DNA of 64,000 nt from Elgaria multicarinata webbii (GCF_023053635.1 NC_086184.1:13686379-13750378); one strand, 5' to 3'. Shown: positions 10,258 through 21,088, numbered from the stretch's first letter. The notes: generated from the letters alone by a model not told the origin. Translations and numbers: made by a program.

Positions 10258-10347
10258 GGGTGTTTTACTGTGGTTTTAATTTTTGTGAACCGCCCAGAGA
10301 GCTTCGGCTATTGGGCGGTATAAAAATGTAATAAATAAATAAATAAA
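10258..10347 (+). other. L2 3' terminal hairpin and AATA tail
   Basis: The 8-bp arms accgccca and tgggcggt enclose an inner agcttcggct mini-stem, followed by ataaaaatgtaataaataaa. This hairpin is conserved in every L2 tail listed here. By analogy with other LINEs of this group it is likely the RNA feature that the reverse transcriptase recognises. Confidence 0.7.
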
Positions 10348-10652
10348 ATAATGTTGGAAGAGGGCTTCCAGGTTCAGTTTCTTGCAGAAGGCATTTAAAT
10401 GCTGTGCACACTGAGAGATGGATTTGAAAGAAAGAGGCCTGAGTCAGCCACTGTAGCTAATAACTATCAGCACCAGGGCTGGTCTGTGGCCAAGGTCTGA
10501 GCTAGTCAGTGATAGGAATAAGAGAATCAGAGGTGCTCAGACTTGGTGGTATTTTCTGAGCTCCACCATGAACTTGGATCTCCTAACTCCCATTTTCAGT
10601 TGAAATCTGTTTGTTTGCTTGTTTGTTTGTTTGGGGAACGTACACATTTTGG

Positions 10653-10710
10653 TATTTATTTATTTATTACATTTTTATACCACCCAATAGCTGAAGCTCT
10701 CTGGGCAGTT
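10653..10710 (-). mobile_element. Tail-only L2 insertion
   Basis: The inverse of the L2 terminus only: (TTTA)n, acatttttataccacccaa and gctctctgggcagttc. It is immediately followed by a perfect hairpin at 10711-10760. Confidence 0.6.
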
Positions 10711-10760
10711 CATTTGGATGCACACTTTCGATTTATTTATTGAAAGTGTGCATCCAAATG
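10711..10760. repeat. Perfect 19-bp inverted repeat
   Basis: CATTTGGATGCACACTTTC (10711-10729) and its exact complement (10742-10760) are separated by 12 bp of T/A-rich loop. It matches no MITE in the window and abuts the L2 tail. It may come from inversion during the L2 insertion, in the manner of twin priming. Confidence 0.8.
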
Positions 10761-11738
10761 AGCATTTTCCCCTCCACAGAATAAAGTATGAACATTTTTA
10801 TTAAAAAGTGCATTTGTAAAGTGTGCATTGTGGGAAAGCAATTGCCAACTCAGGGATACGCAAGCTTTCCGCCAAAAGCTGCACTCCCATTGGCATTCAC
10901 AATTGGGATTGCGAATGGGGCAAATTCGAGTTAAAAGGAATTCGTAAAAGGAACAAGCAAATTACAATTTCTCTTTGGTAAATTCATCCATCACTAGTTG
11001 CTGGTGGCAGTGGCAGTGGCCACAATTCCATATCCTCCAAAAAGCTATGGATATAGCATAATTCCAGGGCATTGTGTGTGTATAGGGGAGACTGTGAATG
11101 GTCACCACACCAAAAAAATGGGGGAGAATATTTGGAGAAAATCTTGCAGAGTGGCTTTCTTTTTCTAGGGAGTGGGGTGAGAAAAAGGAAAAATCTCAAG
11201 AATTTTGCAAATCAATTTCAGCTCAGTTCTGCTCCAAAGGGTATGGATTCTTCATACACTATAGTCTATCCCAACAATAATATCTGAGTTATTTTTAACC
11301 TGGGGCATTTGTTTGCAGGAAAAACATCAGCACTGGTAAGCATAATACTGCCACAGGAAACAACCGTTTGTGCAGTGATATCGGTCCATATTTTAACCTT
11401 GTACAAATAAAATATCTGGGGCATACAGTAGTCAAATTTTGCAAAATGCTTAAGCAGCAAACCTTTAAAAAAAAGACACACCAAAGATGACACTTTGATA
11501 GTTCTACAAAGTGCGTTTTCCCCCAATGGAAATCTCGAAGGAAATTGATTTTTATCTCTCCTGCCTCTGCCCAATCTGCCAGAAATGTTCTGAATGTAAG
11601 GAACAACTTGAAACGAAAGTCTCTGCAGGGAGTTTTTTTTTTTAAAGTAACATTATGAAGTATTGATTACTCTTGCATGTGAACATCAAGGCAGGTATTT
11701 TCATACTGGCACGTGCTACTAAGTTATGTTTATGTCAA

Positions 11739-11740
<2 letters not shown>
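10761..11740. other. Unassigned sequence
   Basis: No recognisable gene or repeat family. The open frames of 60-100 codons lack any domain motif. Confidence 0.4.

Positions 11741-11741
<1 letters not shown>

Positions 11742-11773
<32 letters not shown>
11742..11773. repeat. (GA)n microsatellite
   Basis: About 15 GA units. Confidence 0.9.
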
Positions 11774-11775
<2 letters not shown>

Positions 11776-13190
11776 AAGAGTAACTTGGAGGTTTTCATAA
11801 TTCAGTAGTGGTCGATACTAGATCAATGTGATGCTTTTACACATTGTAAAATCCCTCCGGCTTTTGACAAAAGAGACTTGGAGCAAAGGACAGCTATCTT
11901 TCATTTAATTGGAATCCAATTTTAAAATAACAAGGCAATTCAGTCAACTACAGGAGAGGGAACAGAACCCCAATGAGATAGGCAGATGTGTCTATGTGTA
12001 CACTTATAAGTAAATGCACTCATTTGTTAGATTCATTGAAGTCACAACTTAATTGTATCTGGCCAAAATCAGGCTGGAGAAACTGGCAAACTGAGCATGG
12101 TTTTCCATACATAAATACTTGGGATGGTGGAAACTTCACCTGATCAAAACCCCACTTATCATGTATCTCTATTGTTTAGGATAGGGGTGGGGAGCATTGC
12201 AGTGTCTACTGGAGCTATATTGAGACCAGTGAGTTGCTTTTGCATCTGCCAACCTGATAAGGAAGTGCTTTCCCCTTCAGCAACCCTATCCTTATCTTTT
12301 AATTAAATCAGAAAGCAATATGCATGTTCCATGTACGCATCCACTGTTGTTACCACTGTGGAAGTTGCACCGAGGGCAGTTCAAAAGATAGCGACTGGCC
12401 AAAATATGCTAGCAGAGATAAGGATAATGTTATAGGAGTCGAACTTTTGGCCTGAATTCTTTTCCTCTTTTAAAAGATCCACATCTTGGCCCCATGAAAT
12501 AAATGAAACTGCAGGTGCACAGGTGAGTTTACAACCACAATTGTATTTGCTTGGTGGTTTTCCAAACTCCTGTGTTTCTCTTCCCCCTTTCCACTCTAAA
12601 TGGAATCTAGATCAGCACTACCCTTTTCCATCTCCAAAAATGTAAGAATGTGGCTCAGTTCAGACAACACGTGTGAGAACTCCACTCAATGGTTGAGTGT
12701 TTAGGGAGTACTCACCACACAACATGTTCTAACTCCACTATTGTGTGGCTGTGGGCTACTGTGGAGTTGAGTTTCTCTGCCCCCTCTCCTCCCCTGGTCC
12801 TCCCAATGGTATCCCATCAGCCATTGCTGTAAAAATAAAAAAACAATCCTGGCAGCTCTCCTAGAGCAACCCTTGCTCCTTTCACTGCTCTTGCCAGGGA
12901 ACTCTGTAGCCAGTGGGAAAAGTCAACTCAATGCAACGGAAAACTCTATGGAGCCCCCCACACAACACACAACACAACGGTTGTGTAGGAACTCTCCTCT
13001 TCACAGTGTGGATATTCTGCATGGAGTGTTTTCCTGCCAGACAACGCATTTTTCAATGGTGGTGTAAAAATTCCCATCCTCAGAAGAGTGTCTTGTGCCA
13101 ATCACTATTATCTGAATATGCCTCCTCTTGAGGGCAATTAATTCCGCTATTATTGTTATAAGTTGGGATTGAATTGGTTTGTACCTTTTA
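11774..13190. other. Unassigned sequence with a possible degraded repeat
   Basis: There is no gene. The stretch at about 12655-13060 contains two direct copies of a cagacaac motif (12660, 13038) and several hyphenated gtgtgtt/aacacac segments. It may be an old hAT-type element, but the ends could not be paired as inverted repeats. Confidence 0.35.
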
Positions 13191-13191
13191 G

Positions 13192-13650
13192 ATCAGGGGT
13201 GGGGAATCAATGGCCTGTGGGCCAAATCTTACTTGCCTGAAGTCCCCATCCATCCATCTGGGCTTCCCCAGGTGGCCATGCTCCTTTCAATTGACCACGG
13301 GTTGCTTGCTGTTTTCCCTATTTTTACATCGTTTTTTCCCCATTCTAAAAGGTTGGAATGCCTCTGCTAAGGCTTCGCTACTGACACTAAGGCCATAGCT
13401 AGACCTAAGGTTTATCCCAGGATTGTCCTGTTGTCAAACTGTTCATCTAAGTGCCACACAGGGCATCCAGCGCTCCGGCAGGGACGAACCCGGGATGATC
13501 CTGGAATAAACCTTAGGTCTAGCTACGGCTAAGAGTTTTAAACTAAAATATACTAAAAAAAAATTTAATGGGGCATCCCTTTTGTCTCTGACACCACCCA
13601 TCACTGGAATGCTCCCCCTTCCCTGAGACTTAACAAAACATTAAGTTTTA
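13192..13650 (+). mobile_element. hAT-like dispersed repeat, copy 1, carrying MITE B
   Basis: It begins caggggtggggaa, a typical hAT terminus, and contains ctaaaaggttggaatgcctc and actgacactaagagttttaa around a MITE B insertion. A second copy at about 14900-15430 has the same landmarks in the same order (ctaaaaggttgaaatgtctc, actgacactaagagctttaa). Fragments at 23.03, 52.1 and 63.9 kb appear related. No coding sequence is seen. Confidence 0.5.
13391..13529. mobile_element. MITE family B copy
   Basis: Ends GGCCATAGCTAGACCTAAGG and the inverse ccttaggtctagctacggc, with TAA duplicated on both sides (13388-13390, 13530-13532). The insertion is in the hAT-like repeat, at the site actgacacTAAgag. 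Confidence 0.8.
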
Positions 13651-13813
13651 AACTGACTCCGGCTTGAGTATGTGAATAATTAGCAAGGAGAAAAGCCTGG
13701 TTCTGAATTTGACTCAGGCCGTGTCTTCACCAGCTGTTTATTATATTAAAGTCATCCCTACTGGGCCACATGATGCAGAGCTGATCCCGCTGGGATCTCG
13801 ACTCCACCACTCA

Positions 13814-14161
13814 GGGCTCATCTACACCAAGCAGATATTCCACTATGAAAGTGGTATGAAAGCAGTATATAAAATGCAGGAGCCACACTACTGCTTTATA
13901 GCGGTATTGAAGTGAACTTACACCTATTGGGGCCCATTGACACCTACCATATACCGCTTTCATACCACTTTCATAGTGTTATATCCTGCTTGGTGTAGAT
14001 GTGTCATGGGCCCCAACAGTTGTCAGTTCACTTCATTACCCCTATAAGGCAGTAGTGTATATCCTGCAGTGCACTTCAATATCACTATAAAGCAGTAGTG
14101 TGGTTCCTGCCTTTTATATACCACTTTCATAGTGTAATATCCTCCTGATGTAGATGAGCCC
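13814..14161. mobile_element. MITE family A, copy 3
   Basis: A 348-bp palindrome with GGGCTCATCTACACCAAGC and the inverse end gatgagccc, flanked by TCA on both sides (13811-13813, 14162-14164). Confidence 0.8.
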
Positions 14162-14890
14162 TCAGTTATTCCTGAATTTTGCTTACTGATTTTGTCACAT
14201 TTCCCCCCTCTTTTGCCACAATCCCGAAGTCCGTGGCCGGTGTGCCACCCCTTCGCAAGGTCATTGCTGCCTCCTGACCATCCTTCAAATTGAGGACTGT
14301 CCTCTGCAGAGAAGGGTACATGGCCACCCAACGACTTTGCTCTCACAATGTTTCATAACCTTCAAGACTTGCTACAGGAAACGCATAACCTCCCCCATTT
14401 CCATTGCCTTGTTAATTCTCTGGGCCTAGTCTTCCCTTGTAGTTAATCAGTCGAAAGGCAACATGAAGAAAATCCAGATTCAGGCTGATAGCATGAAGGA
14501 TTAAAAATGAAGGTCTTTTCAAGATTAGGAGTTCCACTGACCATAATTATGTTACTGATGTCAGCAGATAACTACCCTGGCAAGTAGAACAATCCTTGTA
14601 ATGCAATGTTAAGGATCGTAAGCATGTCAGGCCTGTGAAATGTTCACACAGTCGCAATGAAAGGATGAATTCATAGAAAAACATACCTTTTTCTTCTTAT
14701 AATTGATCAGTTTTTTGTTTTTTTTTTAAAAAAGAAGCTTTTCACCAAATACCATTTCATCTTAAAAGTAATGATTTAGCTGCACCTACTAACCTGAAGA
14801 AAATATTAAAGGAGGATCCAGCAGCCATAAACAGCCAAGGGATTTCAGAGTAGATGAGCTTAAGGGGAAGGGGGTATGGATTTTGTGGGG
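14162..14890. other. Unassigned sequence
   Basis: No gene or known repeat was identified. Confidence 0.4.
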
Positions 14891-14899
14891 GGAAAAAGT

Positions 14900-15430
14900 T
14901 TTGTTTATATTTTGTGGATTGTCAGGTGCCTTTTTCCCCATTGCCCATGTATTGACAGAATCAGTTTTTTCCCCAGTCTCTCAAATCTGTGCAAATTCAT
15001 ATTTGCATAAATTCACAACTGAATTTCCCCTTGCCCCATCTCTTTCCCCTGGCTACCAATTATTGAATGGCTTCCTGGCTTTTCTGCCATTCCCCCCATT
15101 TCTAAAAGGTTGAAATGTCTCCATTGAGACTTAGGCCTTGGCTAGACCTAAGGATTATCCCAGGCAAATGGAGGGGTCGTCCCTGCCTGCTCCCGGGATC
15201 CCCTGTGTGCCATTTGGATGCACAGGGATGATCCTGGGATATAGGCCTGGTCTAGCCATGGCCCTAGTTACTGACACTAAGAGCTTTAAGCTCTATTAGG
15301 TTGTCATATTAGCCCTGTCGTTTTCCCCTTTTCCCCTGCTCCTTTGATCCTCATCCCCACCCTCACTGGAATGCAGGCCGCAAGAGCTTCTTTGAAGTGG
15401 AAATTGGCCCCCGGCTATGGCAACAGGAGC
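14900..15430 (+). mobile_element. hAT-like dispersed repeat, copy 2, carrying MITE B
   Basis: Same family and orientation as the 13.2-kb copy, with shared segments before and after the MITE. It also extends into ggaatgcaggccgcaagagc and gaagtggaaattggccccc, which has a degraded counterpart at about 23130. Confidence 0.5.
15134..15263. mobile_element. MITE family B copy
   Basis: Palindromic ends GGCCTTGGCTAGACCTAAGG and tctagccatggcc. The flanks are TTA (15131-15133) and CTA (15264-15266), a duplication with one change. The target lies about 15 bp from the site used by the copy at 13391 in the same host repeat, so the two insertions are independent. Confidence 0.7.
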
Positions 15431-15639
15431 AGCCATCCTTTCCCCCAAGTATTCCCCTGGAAACAACACCATGTCCTCATGACATTGCACCAATGGACAT
15501 AGCCATCTTTTCACCACCAGAATGCCCCTGAAATTATGCTATGTCATGTCGTAGCATCACTCCTATGGGACTTTCTGTCCCAGATTAGAAGGGAATGCCA
15601 TTGGATTGCTGAGGGCAATGTAGCAACTGCCTGAAGCAG

Positions 15640-15686
15640 CAGCAGTGAGTGTGTGCGTGTGTGTGTGTGTGAGTGTGTGAGTGTGT
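15640..15686. repeat. Imperfect (TG)n microsatellite
   Basis: A TG run with several GAG interruptions. Confidence 0.85.
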
Positions 15687-15874
15687 ATTGTTTTGCTGTA
15701 AAAGTAATAACCCTCAGCCACCTTTAAAGGCAAGTCCACTGCCACCCAACCATTCTGAAAATTGAACCCACCGATTGCCAGACACCTTTAATTAATTGTC
15801 CTACAAACAAATGGTGAGGGGAGAATTTCAGTCTGACCTTTGATTAGTCATGAAATCTTATGTCTATTGACTTT

Positions 15875-15878
<4 letters not shown>

Positions 15879-15927
<49 letters not shown>
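15879..15927. repeat. (TA)n microsatellite
   Basis: About 24 pure TA units. Confidence 0.95.
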
Positions 15928-15929
<2 letters not shown>

Positions 15930-15944
15930 AAAAGCAGACTTGGA

Positions 15945-16154
15945 CTCTGTTCAGATGACATGCTAAGCCACAGTGGTTTAGCATTTCGAGCTAATATTAT
16001 GGCTTAGTATGTCATGTGAACCATGACTTAGTATTCCATGGGAACTATTCCTAACCATGGTGGCTACATAACCATGGTTTAAACATGCTCATTAACTATT
16101 TGCTGCAAAAGAGTTAGCTGCCTAACCGTGGTTTAGAGCGTTGTCTGAGCAGGC
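15945..16154. mobile_element. hAT-like palindromic MITE
   Basis: The left end is ctgttcagatgacatgctaa, and the right end inverted reads ctgctcagacaacgctctaa. The interior contains several aaccatggttt motifs. The paired ends support a non-autonomous DNA transposon. The superfamily is inferred and no duplication was resolved. Confidence 0.5.
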
Positions 16155-16245
16155 CGTTGATGTAATTATACTAGGGATGAGCAAGAACGTCATTTGGTTC
16201 AATTCTGGTGCTCAAAAGAAATTCCCCAGTACAGAATTCTTTCTA

Positions 16246-16482
16246 AACCTAAGAACCTAAGAAGTGCCCTGATGCTGGATCAGACCAAGGGTCCATCTAG
16301 TCCAGCACTCTGTTCACACAGTGGCCGAACAGCCATCAGCCAGGGACCAACAAAGAAGGACATGGTGCAACAGCACCCTCCCACCCATGTTCCCCTGCAA
16401 CTGGTGCACACAGGCTTACTACCTCAAATACTGGAGGTAACACACAACCATCAGGCCTAGTAGCCATTGATAGCCTTTGCCT
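16246..16482 (-). mobile_element. CR1 LINE 3' end
   Basis: The inverse of the CR1 3' UTR: the terminal ttcttaggttctt repeat, then gatcagaccaagggtccatc, ccagcactctgttcacacag and the agcctttgcc segment. It is 5'-truncated. Confidence 0.75.
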
Positions 16483-17154
16483 AAGTGTATGTCTTTTGCA
16501 GTAGGTTCCAGATTCTGCACTTTGGATTTCTAGTAAACAACAACGACAAAGCAGATCATTCCTGAAACCCTAAAGCCTGCCTATTTTTGCCCTACACCAC
16601 TGAATGCCTTCCAAAAAGTTCTGCAGATTTTAGTTTGCTTTGTACTGCAGATTTCAGGCTTCTTGTATATTCTTCCTCAGCAGCTTGTTATACTCTAATA
16701 TATGCCGCCTTTACTTACAGTGCAGATGTTTCTAGGGGAAAGTGGCAAATTGGGTGAGCCCTCCCCAATCAAACTGCTCTCTTCAATGTACACTCACATT
16801 CCTTATCACAATAAAAAAGAACTCTTCAGCTGTATAGATCTGGTATGACAGTTCCATACAGATGCTAATTAGATAAGTGACAGATGTTTGCTCCATAGTC
16901 CTCTTCCATAAAATGCACAGCTTGGGACCTTTCCTCCCACTGTGTGAAGTCATACCTTGAATTCATATTGGGAAAGTCACACGCCCACCCCACACCCCGA
17001 CATGCACACAATTTATCTGATCTGGACGTTAATGTCATTTTACACCTAGCTGTTATTTCATACCTAGTGCTGTGACATTGGGTCCACCTTGGCTCTTCCC
17101 CAAAATGAGTATGCTGCAGATTTATTTCTCCCAACCCTTAGTCCAAAGGACATA
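16483..17154. other. Unassigned sequence
   Basis: No gene or repeat family is recognised. Confidence 0.4.
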
Positions 17155-17885
17155 AGAAGAGCTCAGCTGGAGCTCGGCTGATCTGCCAGTTGTGGCCTTT
17201 TCTGGACAGGGACAACCTAGCCACAGTAGTCCACGTGCTGGTAACTTCCCGGTTAGATTACTGCAATGCACTCTACATGGGGCTGCCCTTGAAGGAGACT
17301 TGAAAGTTGCAGCTAGTTCAAAATGCAGCAGCTAGACTATATAACACCAGTCTTAAAAGAACCACATTGGCTGCCTCTATGCTTCCGATTGGAATTCAAG
17401 GTGTTGGCAATGACTTTTAAAGCCCTTAAAGAGCTTAGGACCTCAGTACTTGAGGGAGCATCTCTCCCTATCCATGTCTGCCAGAGATTTGAGATCTGTT
17501 GGAGGAGCCCTCCTCTGCATCCCACCAATGCGAGACATACATTTTGGTGGGACATGGGAGAGGGTTTTCTCCGTTGTGGCACCCCAGTTGTGGAATACCC
17601 TCCCCTTGGAAGCCTGACTGGCACTGGCATTGGCTTCATTTTGGCATCAAGTTAAAACATGGCCTTTTATCAAAGCCTTCAAGGGCTAAATTCCCCATGG
17701 TTACACTGTGGCCTTAGCTAGACCTAAGGATTATCCCAGGCAAATGGAGGGGTCATCACTGCCTGCTCCCGGGATCCCCTGAGTGTCATTTGGATGCACA
17801 GGGATAATCCCAGGACGATCCTGGGTTATAGGCCTGGTCTAGCTATGGTCATAGTTTTAGTTCATTGTAATTGTTTTATTGCTTT
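17155..17885 (+). mobile_element. Degraded L2 LINE 3' half with a MITE B insertion
   Basis: Translated pieces match L2 ORF2 after the YADD block: DRDNLATVVHVLVTSRLDY, CNALYMGLPL, ITPVLKEPHWLPL, FKVLAMTFKALKEL and a degraded VVAPQLWNTLP. The frame is broken several times by shifts and stops. MITE B (17710-17850) interrupts the 3' part. Confidence 0.75.
17710..17850. mobile_element. MITE family B copy
   Basis: A palindrome with GGCCTTAGCTAGACCTAAGG and the inverse end tctagctatggtc. The flanks do not give a clear 3-bp duplication. It is inserted in an L2 relic. Confidence 0.7.
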
Positions 17886-18326
17886 GAAAAAAAATCTACC
17901 ATGGACAGAAAAAGATAAACAAAGAGAAGAGAAGAAGCCCAGAGTCCTGGGCCAGATCCATACTTGTGTCCGATCATTACAATCCCATCATGGTAATGCT
18001 ACATCCTTCTTATGAATTTATACCTCATAGGACACACAACAATGTTTGTAGCATATTTTGGATAATGTGGAATAAAAAGCAGGAAATAACCCTATGAAAT
18101 GGGCATATGGGAAGTATAACACACCACAACAGTTATCAGTGCAACTTCACTACCATTATAAAGCAGAAGTGTGGATCAAGCTCTAAATGAAAGAAAGAGT
18201 CAGAGTTGGAACTGGAAAGCTGGTTGAAAGAATGCCAGGCCTGTGACAATAAGAGATTGCTTGGATAAGGGACCTGGATAAAACAGGGAAACAGGCTAGT
18301 TAGGTGAATGCATTTCTCATTATTAC

Positions 18327-18328
<2 letters not shown>

Positions 18329-18419
<91 letters not shown>

Positions 18420-18444
18420 GTGGAATGTGTGTGTGTGTGTGTGT
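18329..18444. repeat. Compound (GT)n(TA)n(TG)n microsatellite
   Basis: About 21 GT units, about 22 TA units, an 11-bp break, then about 10 TG units. The open frames across it are artefacts. Confidence 0.95.
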
Positions 18445-18859
18445 ATCCATTCAAATGTTAACACCTTTTCCTATTACCTGTTTTCTTTTAAACATTGTTA
18501 TTTGAACCCTGGTGGTCTCCTGTACCCTCTCCACCTTGAATAACCAACTCCCATACTACCAAAAGAAGATACCTGAGAACCAGGTAATTTAATGCTGGTT
18601 TAGGGGAGGCCACCAAAGATTTTCTCTCTCTCCAATTGGTGGCCGTGGAGAAGGCCACAGGAAAGGGGGGGGTAACAGGAGTGGGGGTACTTGACATTGC
18701 CTGTGATCCCTTCCATGCACTGTACACCCAGGCATTTTGAACAAAGTCCACATTAAAATGCAAACCAAATGAATTTCTCCCCCATCCCTATATGGGTCTG
18801 GAATGTTCCAAGGTGTTGAACCCCATCTCCAAATAGGTTCAGCACCTTGGATAGCTCAT
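18445..18859. other. Unassigned sequence
   Basis: No gene or family is recognised. Confidence 0.4.
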
Positions 18860-18862
18860 TTA

Positions 18863-19158
18863 GGCCTAATCTACACCAAGCAAGATATTACACTGTGGAA
18901 GTGGTATGAAAGCAGTATATAAAAGGCAGGAGCCACATCGAGCAGGATATATCAGTATGAAAGCAGTATATGGTATGTGCCAATGGGCCCCCACAGTTGT
19001 CAGTGCATTTCAGTACCACTATAAAGCAGTAGTGAAGATCCTGCAGTGTGGCTCCTGCCTTTTATATACCGCTTTCATACCTCTTTCATAGTGGAATATC
19101 CTGCTTGGTGTAGATGAGCCCAGAGACACTATCATACTCCAGAAGCATGTGCATATTA

Positions 19159-19196
<38 letters not shown>

Positions 19197-19512
19197 TCAT
19201 GGCTAATTGCTCATGGTAGAATTATCCCCCATGAAATTGTCTAATACACTCTTTAAACATTTAAGTCAGTGGCCTTCACAACATAATAATTCCACAAATT
19301 AATTACGTGATGTATGAAGAAGTGTTTATTTTTGTCAGTTCTGTTCTGCCACATCAAGCAGGATATATCAGTATGAAAGTGGTATATGGTATGTGCCAAT
19401 GGGCCCCAACAGTTGTCAGTACACTTCAATACCGCTATAAAGCAGTAGTGTGGCTCCTGCCTTTTAGATACCACTTTCATAATGCAATACCCTGCTTGGT
19501 GTAGATTAGTCC
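18863..19512. mobile_element. Composite: two MITE A pieces bracketing a CR1 fragment
   Basis: The unit starts GGCCTAATCTACACCAAGC and ends with the near-inverse gtgtagattagtcc. TTA occurs immediately outside both ends (18860-18862, 19513-19515). Inside are a MITE A piece (18863-19121), an inverted CR1 fragment (19122-19348) and another MITE A piece (about 19349-19512). The inner MITE A end at 19121 is of the other subtype (gatgagccc). Its flank AGAGAC is the inverse of the GTCTCT next to the MITE at 6358. Confidence 0.6.
19122..19348 (-). mobile_element. CR1 LINE fragment inside the MITE composite
   Basis: On the minus strand it encodes RTDKNKHFFIHHVINLWN, then a relic of the CR1 ORF2 C-terminus, followed by 3' UTR with an internal (AAT)n at 19154-19196. 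It matches 6130-6357 closely in inverted orientation. Confidence 0.7.
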
Positions 19513-19515
19513 TTA

Positions 19516-19597
19516 GAGTCCTAGCTGGTTCTGATTGAAATCCATAATGAACCCACAGCCCCACTTAAATGAGAGCCACCAGCCTCCACTGTTCTAG
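19516..19597. mobile_element. Half of a hAT-like palindromic element
   Basis: The sequence ctagctggttctgattgaaatcc and the end ccagcctccactg match the right arm of the element at 40088-40306 and part of 35414-35595. The left arm is missing. Confidence 0.5.
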
Positions 19598-20189
19598 TGC
19601 ACTACGCTACCCCATAGCTGCTATCTGTATATTCATTTCTGACACAGTGGTGTGCAGGTCCCACACCTTTTTAAGTTTTCTTCTCTTTTACTGCTCAAGA
19701 GATATTCTATTGCATCAATGAAACAAAAAAAAAAGGATTTTATTGTGGGTTTCATAGATCTAAGGAGTCACATTTCCCTTAAAAAGGGGGCAGGAAGAAA
19801 AAAGGACTTGGATGAAAGTAAAGAATCTCGCAGCTGGTAGAAGTACTGATTAGAGCCAATTATAGCTTGATTGACCTGTCTTGGCAACCAAATTGATCTG
19901 AGACACTTAAAATGGTTAGCAGAATTCTCCCTGTCCTCACAAGGTGTGTGCTCTGTTTATGTGCCCATATCATATTTGATCTGGGAGGCCGCTTTCTCAG
20001 CGGGCCTGCATGTGCCAATTTACATCAGGAAGAAATGTTCAAGGGGTGGGGAGAATGCCCAAATTAATCCTTTTAGTGATAACTAAATTACTTGTTACAT
20101 CCAACTAAGTTCCAATTGGGGGTGAAAGGCAGGATGGGAGAAGAAAACATGGCTTTACCGTTGCATCTTCCAAACACATACCAAATATA
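19598..20189. other. Unassigned sequence
   Basis: No gene or family is recognised. Confidence 0.4.
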
Positions 20190-20459
20190 CTAATTTATTT
20201 ATTGCCATTTTATACCGTCCAATAGCCGAAGCTCTCTGGGTGGTTTACCAAAATTAAAACCATGAAAACCATTCAAAATATAAAACAAACAGTATCAAAG
20301 CAGAGTGTAAAAATGCAATATAAAAACACAACCATGATAAAACCGGGCAGCAATGCAGAAATTAATACAGATTTAAAATACAAATTTAAATCAGCAAAGT
20401 TAAAATTACATTGATAGACTATTCAAATACTGAGAAAATAAAAAGGTCTTCACCTGGCA
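20190..20459 (-). mobile_element. L2 LINE 3' UTR
   Basis: The inverse of the L2 tail: (TTTA)n, ttttataccgtccaatagcc and ctctgggtggtt. The UTR runs back to the last ORF2 codons (minus-strand gccaggtgaagaccttttta, matching VKTFLF). Confidence 0.75.
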
Positions 20460-20469
20460 TTTTAAAGTA

Positions 20470-20785
20470 GGGTGGCCATATGAAAAGCAGGACAGGGCTC
20501 CTGTATCTTTAACAGTTGTATAGGAACAGGAATTTCAGCAGGAGTCATTTGTATGCATGCAGCACCTGGTGAAACTCCCTCTTCATCACAACAGTTAAAA
20601 CTGCAGGAGCCCTGCCCTCTTTTGTATCTGGTCACTCTAGAATAGCTTCTGCAGCTTTAACTGTTGTGATTAAGAGAGAGTTTCACCAGGTTCTCCATAT
20701 CTACAAATGACACCTGCTGAAATTCCCTTTTCTATGCAACTGTTAAAGATACAGGAGCCCTGTCCTCCTTTTCATATGGTCACCC
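20470..20785. mobile_element. TA-flanked dimeric MITE, copy 2
   Basis: 316 bp, the same length as the copy at 1673-1988, with TA on both sides (20468-20469, 20786-20787). Its centre (gtatctggtcactcTAgaatagcttctg) corresponds to the inverse of the centre of copy 1. The dimer is therefore a fixed unit that has moved as a whole and sits here in the opposite orientation. Confidence 0.75.
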
Positions 20786-20994
20786 TATTTAAAGAGGATA
20801 ATGTCGTATGGGTTGGCAGAAAATAGGGCAGAGGAATCTATAGATTTCAGTTTCTCCTTTTTCCATCCTTACATTCATTTTGCCCTGAACTTTGAGAATA
20901 TATATAGTTCACATAAAAATGTGTATTTATTTTTGTGTGCATTTCTCCTATCACCTGCATTTTTATGCACAAGGTTTGTCTATACAGGGCTTTT

Positions 20995-21088
20995 TGAAAC
21001 CAAATTTCCTAATAAACTGCTGAAAGAGCTTCAGCTATGGGGCAGTATATAAATGCAATAAATAAATAAATAAATAAAAAAAATAATA
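20995..21088 (+). mobile_element. L2-type tail
   Basis: aaagagcttcagctatgggg, cagtatataaatgcaataa and (AATA)n form a shortened L2 3' end. The outer arm of the hairpin is degraded. Confidence 0.6.

Larger units (their letters stand above)
7465..10347 (+). mobile_element. L2-clade LINE, 5'-truncated, otherwise nearly intact
   Basis: One long reading frame (7470-10133) is followed by a 3' UTR of about 210 bp. The UTR carries the hairpin accgccca...tgggcggt and ends in (AATA)n. The 5' UTR and the N-terminal endonuclease residues are missing, so this copy cannot be autonomous as it stands. The 3' hairpin and AATA tail match at least eight other L2 tails in the window, making this the reference copy. 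No convincing target duplication was found, which is usual for this clade. Confidence 0.9.

Noticed and set aside
12655-13060. A complete MITE
   Set aside because: The cagacaac motifs at the two ends are direct, not inverted, and no duplication was found.
18304-18543. Frames rich in VCVCVC and IYIYIY
   Set aside because: They are translations of the GT and TA microsatellite.
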